From contig NZ_JABFVK010000043.1 in assembly GCF_013362815.1 (NCBI RefSeq), positions 62,001 to 126,000 of the forward strand: DNA of 64,000 nucleotides, written 5' to 3'. Made by a program: the position numbers and the translations under genes. Origin of the DNA: Hamadaea sp. (GTDB taxonomy: Bacteria; Actinomycetota; Actinomycetes; Mycobacteriales; Micromonosporaceae). Every line of letters begins with the position of its first letter. Within the stretch, counting starts at the first letter, position 1. Below, piece after piece: positions 45,181-53,052 of the stretch. The notes below the pieces were generated by a model. That model did no database searches. It was not told the origin of the DNA and saw only the letters and a program-made list of their open reading frames with translations.

Positions 45181-45230
45181 AAGGGGCGGGCCGCGCGGAA
45201 AGGGGCGGGGCGCGCGGAAAGGGGCAGGCC
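45174..45230. repeat. 19-bp tandem repeat
   Basis: Three consecutive 19-base copies (45174-45192, 45193-45211, 45212-45230) of GCGCGGAAAGGGGCGGGCC with single-base changes. The first copy begins in the right end of the family B element, so the array seems to have grown from that edge. Confidence 0.85.
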
Positions 45231-45266
45231 AAGCGGGGCTGGCAGCGCGAGCGGGGCGGGCAGGCG

Positions 45267-46736
45267 TCAGGCGATGAGGGCTTGGTCGGCGGCGTAGATC
45301 GCCCGATCCGGCGCCCGATCGAGGTCGAAGCGTGCGGCGGAGATCCGGTCCACCGCGTCCACCAGCTCCGGTTCGGGCAGCGTGAACGGGATGCGCAGGA
45401 ACCGTTCCAGCGTCCCGTCGACGCCGAATCGAGGGCCGGGCGCGAGGCGTACGCCATGAGCTTCGGCCGCACGTGCCAAGGCGCTGGAGACGGGCGCGTC
45501 GAGTTCGGCCCACAGGGTCAGCCCGCCCTCCGGGACGCTGACCCGCCACTCGGGCAGGCGGTCGGCGAGCGCCTGGACCAGGGTGTCGCGCCGGGCCCGC
45601 AGACCTGGCCGACGGGCGTCGACCACCCCCGGCCCGTATGCCAGCAGCCGCACCGCGACGAGCTGGTCGAGCACGGGGCTGGCCATGTCGACGCCGACCC
45701 GCACCGCGGCGAGGCGCTGGACGAGTGGTGCGGCGGCCCGGATCCAGCCGATGCGCATGCCGCCCCAGTACGGTTTGGACAGTCCCCCGATGGTCATGAC
45801 CCGGCTGTGCCGGTCGAAAGCGGCCACCGGCGGCGGCATCGAGCCGCGGTCGTCGAACAGGTGCATGTCCACGAAGGACTCATCGATGACGAGGTCGACT
45901 CCGGCGCTGTGCGCCACGGCGGGAAGCTGTTCGCGCAGCTTGACCGGCATCAGGTGACCGGTCGGGTTCTGGAACTCGGGCACCAGGTACGCAAGCCGCG
46001 GCCGGGTCTGCCGGAGCGTGTCGAGCAGCAGCTCACCGTCCCAGCCGCCGTGTCCCAGCCCGTGCGTCGCGATCCGCGCCCGCGCCCCGGCGAGCGCCGC
46101 GAGCGCACCCGGGTAGGTCGGCGACTCGGTCAGCACCGGCGCGCCGGGGTGGACGTGCAGCCGGATGACCAGGTCGAGGGCGTGCTGAGTGCCGTTGGTG
46201 ATGAGGATCTGCTCGGGCCGGGTGGGCAGACCCCGCGCGGTGTACCGGTCGGCGACGACTTCCCGGAGCACGTCGAGCCCGCACGGCCAGTACCCGACCT
46301 GACCCAGGTACGCCGGGAGGTCGTCGACGGCGGCGCGCGCCACTTCCACCAACTCCGGCGGAGCAGCCGGTGCGGCACAGCTCAGGTCGATCACGCCCGG
46401 CTCCACCTGGGGCGAAGGTCCCCAGAGCCCGCTCGCCCCGACGCGCATACCCTCGGGGAGGGTCGTCCAACTGCCCGAACCGCGGCGGCTGGCCAGGTGC
46501 CCGGAGTCGCGCAGTTCCCGGTACGCCGCGGACACCGTCGTCCGGGAGATCCCGAGCGCCTCGGCGAGTTCGCGTTCCGCCGGAAGGCGTACGCCCAAAG
46601 CCAGGCGGCCGTCGGTCAGCAGGCCGCGCACCGACCCGGCGAGCGCCAGGTAGTCCGGACTGCGCCGGCGGGCCGGCAGCGCGTGCCATTCGCCGAGCAG
46701 CCGGGCCAGCTGGCCACCGCGTACCAAGCCACTCAT
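45267..46736 (-). CDS. MocR-type PLP-dependent regulator (YczR-like)
   Basis: 489-residue GntR-aminotransferase fusion. The N-terminal winged helix has RLPAERELAEALGISRTTVS, and the C-terminal aminotransferase-like domain has ILITNGTQHALDLVIRL, LVIDESFVDMHLFDDRGS and the PLP-lysine region TIGGLSKPYWGGMRIGW (Lys in SK). MocR proteins sense PLP or a related compound. It is divergent from a YczE-type membrane protein, the conserved partner of the YczR group, so it most likely controls yczE. Confidence 0.9.
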   Translation of the reverse strand: MSGLVRGGQLARLLGEWHALPARRRSPDYLALAGSVRGLLTDGRLALGVRLPAERELAEALGISRTTVSAAYRELRDSGHLASRRGSGSWTTLPEGMRVGASGLWGPSPQVEPGVIDLSCAAPAAPPELVEVARAAVDDLPAYLGQVGYWPCGLDVLREVVADRYTARGLPTRPEQILITNGTQHALDLVIRLHVHPGAPVLTESPTYPGALAALAGARARIATHGLGHGGWDGELLLDTLRQTRPRLAYLVPEFQNPTGHLMPVKLREQLPAVAHSAGVDLVIDESFVDMHLFDDRGSMPPPVAAFDRHSRVMTIGGLSKPYWGGMRIGWIRAAAPLVQRLAAVRVGVDMASPVLDQLVAVRLLAYGPGVVDARRPGLRARRDTLVQALADRLPEWRVSVPEGGLTLWAELDAPVSSALARAAEAHGVRLAPGPRFGVDGTLERFLRIPFTLPEPELVDAVDRISAARFDLDRAPDRAIYAADQALIA

Positions 46737-46772
46737 CAGGCCACCTCCCGCCGATTGGCCGCTTTACGTGAG

Positions 46773-46793
46773 GCCACTCGGCCCTAGAGTGGC
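46773..46793. promoter_or_regulatory. Inverted repeat over the yczE promoter
   Basis: GCCACTC (46773-46779) and GAGTGGC (46787-46793) form a perfect inverted repeat. The right half overlaps TAGAGT (46785-46790), which sits 7 bases before ATG 46798. A second TTGGCC half-site lies at 46755-46760. It is the natural candidate for the MocR operator. Confidence 0.55.
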
Positions 46794-46797
46794 ATGC

Positions 46798-47433
46798 ATG
46801 CGCTTTGGTGACAAGACCGTCAGCCGCCTGCTCCGCCTCGTGACCGGCCTCGCCCTGTACGGCGTGAGCATCCAGCTGATGATCGCCGCCCACCTCGGCA
46901 ACCAGCCGTGGAGCGTGCTTGACCAGGGCTTACACACCAAGACCGGGCTCACGATCGGCACGATCGTCGTCATTGTGGCGGCGGTCGTTCTGCTGTGCTG
47001 GATCCCACTCCGGCAGAAGCCCGGCCTCGGCACCATCGCCAACATGTTGCTCATCGGCCCGTTCGTTGACCTGACCGCGCTGGTCCTGCCCGAGCCCCGG
47101 GCCATGTGGGTGCGGATCGCCTACTTGCTCGGGGGCGTACTGCTCAACGCGATCGCGACTGGCCTCTACATCGGGGCCCACTTCGGCCCCGGCCCCCGCG
47201 ACGGGCTCATGACCGGCCTGGCCAAGCGCGGGCTGTCGATCCGGGTCGCGCGTACCTCGATCGAGGTCGTGGTCGTCGCCATCGGCTTCCTGCTCGGCGG
47301 AACCTTCGGCATCGGCACAGTTCTCTATGCGCTGGCCATCGGGCCGCTGGCGCAGGTCTTCATCCCGCTGTTCGCGGTGCGGAGCACTCCGGTGGTCACG
47401 CCCGCTTCTGCTCCCGTCCCGGTCGAGGTCTGA
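46798..47433 (+). CDS. yczE: YczE/YitT family membrane protein
   Basis: 211-residue protein with five hydrophobic helices: LLRLVTGLALYGVSIQLMIA, GTIVVIVAAVVLLCWIPL, IANMLLIGPFVDLTALVL, IAYLLGGVLLNAIATGLYIG and IEVVVVAIGFLLGGTFGIG. The HLGNQPWSVLDQGL and HFGPGPRDGLMTGLAKR segments are characteristic of the YczE group. Its start is leaderless: TAGAGT lies 7 bases upstream. It is divergent from the MocR gene. Transport of a PLP-related compound is suggested by that linkage only. Confidence 0.88.
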   Translation: MRFGDKTVSRLLRLVTGLALYGVSIQLMIAAHLGNQPWSVLDQGLHTKTGLTIGTIVVIVAAVVLLCWIPLRQKPGLGTIANMLLIGPFVDLTALVLPEPRAMWVRIAYLLGGVLLNAIATGLYIGAHFGPGPRDGLMTGLAKRGLSIRVARTSIEVVVVAIGFLLGGTFGIGTVLYALAIGPLAQVFIPLFAVRSTPVVTPASAPVPVEV

Positions 47434-47475
47434 GGGCGATATCCCGGGATGACGTCCCCTTGCGGCGGCGCAATG

Positions 47476-47499
47476 CCGCGTTATCCCCGGAAAACGCGG
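47476..47499. repeat. Imperfect GTTATCCC palindrome (family E copy 2)
   Basis: CCGCGTTATCCCCGGAAAAC, extended by GCGG, is a mismatched version of the palindrome at 3265-3288. It sits between the convergent yczE and a membrane-anchored protein gene and may serve as their terminator; GATATCCCGGGATGA nearby (about 47439-47453) is another fragment. Confidence 0.6.
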
Positions 47500-47527
47500 C
47501 CGCCCCAAGCAACGCGCGCAACGCAGG

Positions 47528-48295
47528 CTAGCCCGCCTGCGCAACGATGTCGTTGACGATCTTGAGGGCGACGTCCTTCTCGGCGGGCGGCATGTTGGCG
47601 TACAGGACCACGAGGTAGTCGTCGCCGTTCCAGGTGAACACGTGCGCGAGGTCCAGGACCCACAACCCCTTGCCGTCCTGCGGCGTCTCGACGTGCCAGG
47701 TCCGCGTGCCGTCGCGTACCGGGGTCCCGGCCTGCGCGAGCCAGCTCAGGGCCAGTGCGCGCATCCGGGCCGTAGTGCAGTCCCGCTCGCAGCGCAGCAG
47801 GCTCAGGACCACCGCCCGGTCCGGCGAGTGGGTCAGCTCGTCCACACATACTTTGCGGTACGCCGCGGGGGCGGACCGGAGCGTGTCGCCGTTGACGCAG
47901 TTCCACCCGTCCGGGAGGCGGAACGCGAACGGCCATCCGGGGAAGGCGGCCGTGTAGGTGGTGTCCCGGTCGACGTACGCCGGTCCCAGCACCGGCTTGC
48001 CGGTGACCGGCCGCAGCACGGGTGCCTTCGTCGAGGTGAGCCAGGTCGGCGCGGGCACCGGCGACGGGGACGGCGTACGCGAGACGGACGCCGACGGGGC
48101 GAGCGCAGCCGCCGAGGGGCGGTGCCGTGCTTCGGCGTCGATCGCGTTGGCTCGCTTGGCCAGCAGTACGCCGGAGGCGTACCCGATCGCGATGAGCAGC
48201 GGCAGGGCACCGAGCAGCACCCACAGCAGGGTCTGCGGGCGGGGTCCGGGCGCCGGTGGCCGCAGCACGGGGGTCGTCTGGGTCACGCTCGGCAC
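47528..48295 (-). CDS. Membrane-anchored hypothetical protein
   Basis: 255-residue protein. After a 20-residue Pro-rich cytoplasmic part there is one membrane helix (TLLWVLLGALPLLIAIGYAS), then a Ser/Pro linker and an outer domain of about 160 residues with four cysteines (NCVNGD, KVCVDE, RCERDC) that could form disulfides. The outer part includes FPGWPFAFRLPDGWNCV and ALALSWLAQAG. I do not recognise the family. The GTG at 48295 is the first start. Minus strand, just downstream of hisF. Confidence 0.72.
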   Translation of the reverse strand: MPSVTQTTPVLRPPAPGPRPQTLLWVLLGALPLLIAIGYASGVLLAKRANAIDAEARHRPSAAALAPSASVSRTPSPSPVPAPTWLTSTKAPVLRPVTGKPVLGPAYVDRDTTYTAAFPGWPFAFRLPDGWNCVNGDTLRSAPAAYRKVCVDELTHSPDRAVVLSLLRCERDCTTARMRALALSWLAQAGTPVRDGTRTWHVETPQDGKGLWVLDLAHVFTWNGDDYLVVLYANMPPAEKDVALKIVNDIVAQAG

Positions 48296-48324
48296 GCTAC
48301 CGCACCAGCAGACATCGGAGAACG

Positions 48325-49101
48325 TCAGATTCTGACGGGGTACCCGGCCGCGCCGAGCGCGTCCTTGACCTCGGCGATGCTGACCTCACCGAAGTGGAAG
48401 ACACTGGCCGCCAGCACGGCGTCGGCGCCGGCGTCGATCGCCGGTGGGAAGTCCTCCGCGCGGCCCGCTCCGCCGCTGGCGATCACCGGGATGTCGACGG
48501 CCGCCCGGACCGCGGCGATCAGCTCCAGGTCGAATCCGCCTTTGGTGCCGTCGGCGTCCATCGAGTTGAGCAGGATCTCGCCCGCGCCCAGCTCGGCGAC
48601 CCGGCGGGCCCACTCGACGGCGTCCACCCCGGCCGGTTTGCGCCCGCCGTGGGTGGTGACCTCGAAGCCGCTCGGCGCGTGCGGAAGACGGTCGAGCGTA
48701 CGCCGGACGTCCAGAGACAGCACGAGCACCTGGTTGCCGAAGCGCTGGGCGATCTCGCTGATCAGCTCCGGGCGAGCCAGTGCGGCGGTGTTCACGCCGA
48801 CCTTGTCCGCGCCCGCACGCAGCAGCACGTCCACGTCCTCGACGCTGCGGACGCCGCCGCCGACGGTCAGCGGGATGAACACCGTCTCCGCCGTACGCCG
48901 GACGACCTCCAGCATCGTCCCGCGCCCCTCGGAGCTGGCGCTGACGTCGAGGAAGGTCACCTCGTCCGCCCCGGCGGCGTCGTACGCGGCGGCCAGCTCG
49001 ACCGGGTCCCCGGCGTCGCGGAGGTCGACGAAGTTGACGCCCTTCACCACCCGTCCGGCGTCGACGTCGAGACACGGGATGACCCGTACGGCAACCGTCA
49101 T
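48325..49101 (-). CDS. hisF: Imidazole glycerol phosphate synthase subunit HisF
   Basis: 258-residue TIM barrel that, with HisH, makes imidazole glycerol phosphate and AICAR in histidine synthesis. Both catalytic Asp residues are present: [15 protein letters not shown] near the N-terminus and [18 protein letters not shown] later. Phosphate-binding [20 protein letters not shown] and [11 protein letters not shown] are canonical. ATG 49101 overlaps the EamA stop (ATGA). hisH is not in the window. hisI lies about 19 kb away on the same strand. Confidence 0.97.
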   Translation of the reverse strand: MTVAVRVIPCLDVDAGRVVKGVNFVDLRDAGDPVELAAAYDAAGADEVTFLDVSASSEGRGTMLEVVRRTAETVFIPLTVGGGVRSVEDVDVLLRAGADKVGVNTAALARPELISEIAQRFGNQVLVLSLDVRRTLDRLPHAPSGFEVTTHGGRKPAGVDAVEWARRVAELGAGEILLNSMDADGTKGGFDLELIAAVRAAVDIPVIASGGAGRAEDFPPAIDAGADAVLAASVFHFGEVSIAEVKDALGAAGYPVRI

Positions 49102-50018
49102 GTCCTCGAAAGTACAGGCTCCGGCGCGCCGGCCCGGTCGGAGTCCGGCCGCTGAGACGAACGCGTCACCCGCCGGATCGCGCCGAGGAGGATGCCGCCG
49201 ACGACCAGCAGACCGCCGAGGATGTCGGTGAGTTCGAGCCGCTCGCCGAGGAAGAGGGCGGCGCTGGACATCCCGAAGAAGGGGACGAGCATCGAGAACG
49301 GGGCGACCGTGCCCGCGCCGTAACGGCGGATCAGCACGCCCCACAGCCCGAAGCCCAGGATGGTCGACAGGGCGCTGGTGTACGCGATCGCCCCGACCGC
49401 GGTCGCGTCGATCCCACGGAGCGCGGCCAGGTCGGCGGCGTACCCGTCGACGGCGAACGAGATTCCGAGCAGTGGCAGTGCGCCGACCGCCCCGACCCAC
49501 ATCAGGAAGCGCGCCATGTCGGGCGGGGCCGCCTTCCGCATGATGATGTTGTTCAGCCCCCAGAACGCCGACGACGCGATGACCAGCGCGAAGGCGAAGG
49601 GCGGACGCTCGCCGCCCACTCCGGCGGCGACGACGGCCATCCCACCGGTCGCCAGCAGCAGCCCGGCGATCTGGCGGAAGCCGGGGCGTTCGCGGAGCAG
49701 CGGGGCGGCCAGCAGGACGGTGAAGATCGCCTGGCTCTGCAGCACGAGCGAGGTGAGCCCGGCCGGCATGCCTTCCGCGATGCCCCAGAAGAACAGCGAG
49801 AAGTGCAGTACGCCCAAGGCGAGCGCCGAGGCGAAGACCCACCGCCATGGAACGCCCGGACCCCGGCGCAGCACCAGCAGGGGCAGGCCGACCGCGAAGA
49901 GCCGCAGCGAGCAGAACAGCAGGGCGGGCATCCGGTCGAGGCCGAGCTTGATCGACAGGAAGTTCAGGCCCCAGACGGCGGCGATGCCGACGGCCAGCAG
50001 AATGTCGCGCGGTCGCAT
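49098..50018 (-). CDS. EamA family (DMT) transporter
   Basis: 306-residue membrane protein with about ten hydrophobic segments and two EamA repeats. The first begins [20 protein letters not shown] and the second includes [18 protein letters not shown]. Its members move amino acids or other metabolites. I prefer ATG 50018 to the longer form starting at 50069, whose extra 17 residues look unlike a transporter N-terminus; the true start is uncertain. Divergent from the LysR gene, its likely regulator; its stop overlaps hisF. Confidence 0.84.
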   Translation of the reverse strand: MRPRDILLAVGIAAVWGLNFLSIKLGLDRMPALLFCSLRLFAVGLPLLVLRRGPGVPWRWVFASALALGVLHFSLFFWGIAEGMPAGLTSLVLQSQAIFTVLLAAPLLRERPGFRQIAGLLLATGGMAVVAAGVGGERPPFAFALVIASSAFWGLNNIIMRKAAPPDMARFLMWVGAVGALPLLGISFAVDGYAADLAALRGIDATAVGAIAYTSALSTILGFGLWGVLIRRYGAGTVAPFSMLVPFFGMSSAALFLGERLELTDILGGLLVVGGILLGAIRRVTRSSQRPDSDRAGAPEPVLSRT

Positions 50019-50076
50019 GGTCTCATCCCAGCTCACGGCACGATTTAGCACCAGCGAATTGTTCTTCATTCTGAGT

Positions 50077-50082
50077 TAAGCT
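50077..50082 (+). promoter_or_regulatory. Probable -10 box of the LysR gene (leaderless)
   Basis: TAAGCT lies exactly 7 bases before ATG 50090, with no ribosome-binding site. Confidence 0.5.
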
Positions 50083-50089
50083 GCGCTAC

Positions 50090-51001
50090 ATGGATCTCGG
50101 ACGACTTCGGGCCCTCGACGCGGTGGCGACCTACGGCAGCGTGCTCGCCGCGGCCGACGCCCTGCACATCACCCCGTCGGCGGTGAGCCAGCAGCTCGCC
50201 AAGCTCGACCGGGAAACGCGTACGCGGCTGCTGGAACGAGACGGTCGCGGGTTGCGGCTGACCGACGCCGGGCACATCCTCGCCGCCCACGCCGCCCGGG
50301 TGCTGGCCGCCGTCGACGAGGCCGAGTCGGCGCTCGCGGCGTACCACCAGGACGTCACGGGCACGATCACCATCGCGGCGTTCGCGACCGCGTGCCGGGG
50401 CCTGCTCCCCCGATCGCTGGCCGAGCTGGCGGCGAAGCACCCGCAGCTGGCCACCCGGATCGCCGAGACCAATCCCTACGAGGCGATGGACGCGCTGATC
50501 CGGGGCCGGGCCGACGTGGTGGTCGCCGACGACTGGCCGGAGATCGGCCTGGCCCTGCCGGACGGGGTCGCCCACGTGACGCTGGGCCACGACCGGGCCG
50601 ACCTCATCGTCCCCAGTGGACACCGGTTGGCCGGTGCGCCGCCCGGACCGCTGGCCCGCGCCGGTGGCGAACGGTGGATCGCGTCGCCGCCCGGGACGAT
50701 CTGCCACGACTGGCTGATGCGCGTGCTGCCCGGCGTACGCCCGGACTTCCTGGTCGGCGAGTTCGAGACCCAGCAGACGCTGGTGGCGGCCGGACTCGGC
50801 GTCGCCCTCATCCCCCGGTTGGCGCGTACGCACACCGTCCCGGGCACGGCGGTCGTCCCGATCGACCCCGCCCCGACTCGGCGGGTCGTCGTCGCCTGGC
50901 GCAAGGCGACCGAGGTACGCCCGGCGCTCGGCGCGACCGTGGCTGCGCTGCGCACCGCGTGGGCCGACCGCGCCACCGCCCCCGCCGCCCCCGCCGTCTG
51001 A
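50090..51001 (+). CDS. LysR family transcriptional regulator
   Basis: 303-residue regulator. The helix-turn-helix is typical of the family: DLGRLRALDAVATYGSVLAA, ADALHITPSAVSQQLAKLDR, then TRLLERDGRGLRLTDAGHIL. The C-terminal effector domain has the two-subdomain phrasing RGRADVVVADDWP and AGLGVALIPRLA. Divergent from the EamA gene with about 70 bases between if the EamA start is 50018. It most likely activates or represses that exporter. Ligand unknown. Confidence 0.9.
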   Translation: MDLGRLRALDAVATYGSVLAAADALHITPSAVSQQLAKLDRETRTRLLERDGRGLRLTDAGHILAAHAARVLAAVDEAESALAAYHQDVTGTITIAAFATACRGLLPRSLAELAAKHPQLATRIAETNPYEAMDALIRGRADVVVADDWPEIGLALPDGVAHVTLGHDRADLIVPSGHRLAGAPPGPLARAGGERWIASPPGTICHDWLMRVLPGVRPDFLVGEFETQQTLVAAGLGVALIPRLARTHTVPGTAVVPIDPAPTRRVVVAWRKATEVRPALGATVAALRTAWADRATAPAAPAV

Positions 51002-51035
51002 CGGCGATCCCGCGCCCGTGCGCGTCGCAAGATCC

Positions 51036-51100
51036 GCGCCGGATCAGGGATCTGGGTCGTATTCGCGCCAAGATTCGACCCAGATCCCTGATCCAGCGCC
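51036..51100. repeat. Palindromic element, family A copy 3
   Basis: GCGCCGGATCAGGGATCTGG...CCAGATCCCTGATCCAGCGCC, with TCGTATTCGCGCCAAGATTCGA inside. It starts 34 bases after the LysR stop. Read in reverse it matches copy 2 at 39184. Confidence 0.9.
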
Positions 51101-51154
51101 AAAAGCGGCCAGCGCCAAAACGGCTGGGGCGCATGGCGGGCGGCCAGTCATGGG

Positions 51155-51160
51155 TATAAC
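51155..51160 (+). promoter_or_regulatory. Probable -10 box of the YihY-type gene (leaderless)
   Basis: TATAAC is followed by 7 bases and ATG 51168, which decides that start over ATG 51150 and the longer ORF. Confidence 0.55.
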
Positions 51161-51167
51161 TACGGTC

Positions 51168-52214
51168 ATGGCCCCCAAGACGCCGCGCACCGCAGAACCC
51201 GGCCGGCTGCATCGCGACCGCCTCCTCCGGTTGCTCAAACGGGCGCCCCGGCACCCCTCCGACCTCGGCTTCCGAGCCTGGGCCCGCGTCTTTCGGCGTA
51301 CCATCACGGAATTCGTGGCCGACGACTTGGGCGACATGGCCGCGGCCCTGACTTATTACGGCATCCTGTCGATCTTCCCGGGCCTGTTGGTGCTCGTCGC
51401 CGCGGTGGGCCTGCTGGGCGACTCGACCGCGAGCGCCGTGGAGGCGAACATCCGCGAGCTCGCACCCGGCCCGGCGCAGCAGATCGTCGCCGACGGCATC
51501 GACAACCTCCGGGCGAGCCCGCAGGCCGCGGGAGTGCTGGCCGTCGCCGGTCTGGTGATCGCCTTCTGGTCGGCGACCGGCTACATCGGAGCGTTCATGC
51601 GGGCCGCCAACCGGATCTTCGACGTGCCCGAGGGCCGGCCGTTCTGGAAGACGGTGCCGACGCAGCTCGCCATCACCGCGATCACCGGCGTCTTCCTCGC
51701 CGCGAGCGCGCTGGCGGTCGTGTTCACGGGGCGGCTGGCCGCGCAGACCGGCAAGGCGCTCGGCTTCGAGGACGCCACCGTACGCGTCTTCGACGTGGTG
51801 AAATGGCCTGCGCTGATTCTCGGCGTGACGATGATGCTGGCGTTGCTCTACTGGGCGAGCCCCAACGCCCGCCAGGGCGGCTTCCGCTGGATCACCCCGG
51901 GCAGCCTGTTCGCGGTGATCCTCTGGATCGCGGTGTCCGCCGGGTTCGCCTTCTACGTCGCCCATTTCGGGTCGTACAACAAGACATACGGAACCCTCGG
52001 CGGGGTGATCGTCTTCCTCGTCTGGCTGTGGCTGACCAATGTGGCCGTACTGCTGGGCGCGGAGTTCGACGCTGAACTCGGCCGCGCCCGGGCGATCGCG
52101 GCCGGGCTGCCCCCGCGCGCGGAGCCCTATCTGCCCCTCCGCGACGTCCCCAAGCAGCACGAACTCCAGGAACTCACGGACGATCACCTGTCGGAGGCCA
52201 ACCCCTCAGACTAG
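51168..52214 (+). CDS. YihY/BrkB family membrane protein
   Basis: 348-residue membrane protein with six hydrophobic helices. It has the YihY/UPF0761 features: a basic N-terminal helix, ADDLGDMAAALTYYGILSIF at the first membrane segment, GYIGAFMRAANRIFDV, and the late GSYNKTYGTLGGVIVFLVWLW followed by LLGAEFDAELGRAR. The family (once wrongly called RNase BN) has no firm function. The acidic C-terminal tail is cytoplasmic. It stands just upstream of the eCIS operon with about 120 bases between. Confidence 0.9.
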   Translation: MAPKTPRTAEPGRLHRDRLLRLLKRAPRHPSDLGFRAWARVFRRTITEFVADDLGDMAAALTYYGILSIFPGLLVLVAAVGLLGDSTASAVEANIRELAPGPAQQIVADGIDNLRASPQAAGVLAVAGLVIAFWSATGYIGAFMRAANRIFDVPEGRPFWKTVPTQLAITAITGVFLAASALAVVFTGRLAAQTGKALGFEDATVRVFDVVKWPALILGVTMMLALLYWASPNARQGGFRWITPGSLFAVILWIAVSAGFAFYVAHFGSYNKTYGTLGGVIVFLVWLWLTNVAVLLGAEFDAELGRARAIAAGLPPRAEPYLPLRDVPKQHELQELTDDHLSEANPSD

Positions 52215-52278
52215 CTACCCAACGTCATGGTGTCGTCACCCGAATGCGACTGCGCTGTCGTTAGATCGGCGACATCCA

Positions 52279-52320
52279 TGTGACGGATCGGTGACTGTGA
52301 ATAGTGATCGCGCCGTCACA
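52279..52320. promoter_or_regulatory. Inverted repeat before the eCIS operon
   Basis: TGTGACGG (52279-52286) and CCGTCACA (52313-52320) are exact reverse complements separated by 26 bases. It is the only clear structure in the spacer before the first eCIS gene, so a regulator-binding site or a leader hairpin is likely. Confidence 0.45.
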
Positions 52321-52331
52321 GAATGCTCCGC

Positions 52332-53036
52332 ATGACCGACCCCGGGCCCGGGCCCATCGAGGCGGCCTCCGCTCGGCTGCTCGACTGGCTGGGGCGGACG
52401 GCCGGCACCGCCGCGCATCTGTCCACCGCGGAACAGAAATCCGGCGGGAAGCCGGACAGCGGCGTCACCGTCTACCCGCTGGAAGTACGCCCGGCGAGGC
52501 AGACACGCGGCACCGGCCCCCGCGAGCCGTACCGGTTCACCGTGCGGTTCCTCGTGACCGGCCCGCTGCCCGCGTTGGACCGGCTGCTGATCGCTGCCGT
52601 CCGAGCCGGTGAGCCGGAGATCCTGCTGACGGCGGGCGATCCGGCGCTGTGGCAGGCGCTCGGCATACCGCCGCGACCGGCGCTGATCGTCGATCTGCCC
52701 GCCGCCGTCACCTTCCCCGAACTCCCGGCCCCGCCGGTGCTCCATCCGCTGAAGATCGAGCACATCGGCCGGCGGACGCTGGCCGGCACCGTCGTCGGCC
52801 CCGGCGACGTTCCGCTGGCGGCCGTCCGGGTCGAAGTGCTCGGCACCACGCTGACCGCCACCACCGATGCGCACGGGCGGTTCACCGTCGCGGGCGTGCC
52901 CGACACCGGCGAGGTACGCCTACGCCTGGCCGGGCGCGGCCGGACCTTCGTCGCCGCCGTCGAACCCGGCGGAGATATCGGCGGAGGTCCCGACGGCCCG
53001 GACCTCATCCTCCGCTGCGATCTGCCCACCCGGTAA
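52332..53036 (+). CDS. DUF4255-like eCIS protein
   Basis: 234-residue first gene of the contractile-injection operon. The N-terminal 160 residues match the DUF4255 pattern (Afp16/Pvc16-like tube terminator or cap region: RFTVRFLVTGPLPALDRLL, AGDPALWQALGIPPRPALIV). The C-terminal 70 residues form a carboxypeptidase regulatory-like beta domain (LAGTVVGPGDVPLAAVRVEV, TTDAHGRFTVAGVP). ATG 52332 or 52323 could be the start; neither has a good ribosome-binding site. Distance to the sheath gene is 16 bases. Confidence 0.72.
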   Translation: MTDPGPGPIEAASARLLDWLGRTAGTAAHLSTAEQKSGGKPDSGVTVYPLEVRPARQTRGTGPREPYRFTVRFLVTGPLPALDRLLIAAVRAGEPEILLTAGDPALWQALGIPPRPALIVDLPAAVTFPELPAPPVLHPLKIEHIGRRTLAGTVVGPGDVPLAAVRVEVLGTTLTATTDAHGRFTVAGVPDTGEVRLRLAGRGRTFVAAVEPGGDIGGGPDGPDLILRCDLPTR

Positions 53037-53052
53037 AGACTGAGGAGATCCC

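Noticed and set aside
52279-52320. TGTGA...TCACA as a CRP-type site
   Set aside because: The half-sites are 26 bases or more apart; the CRP consensus needs about six.
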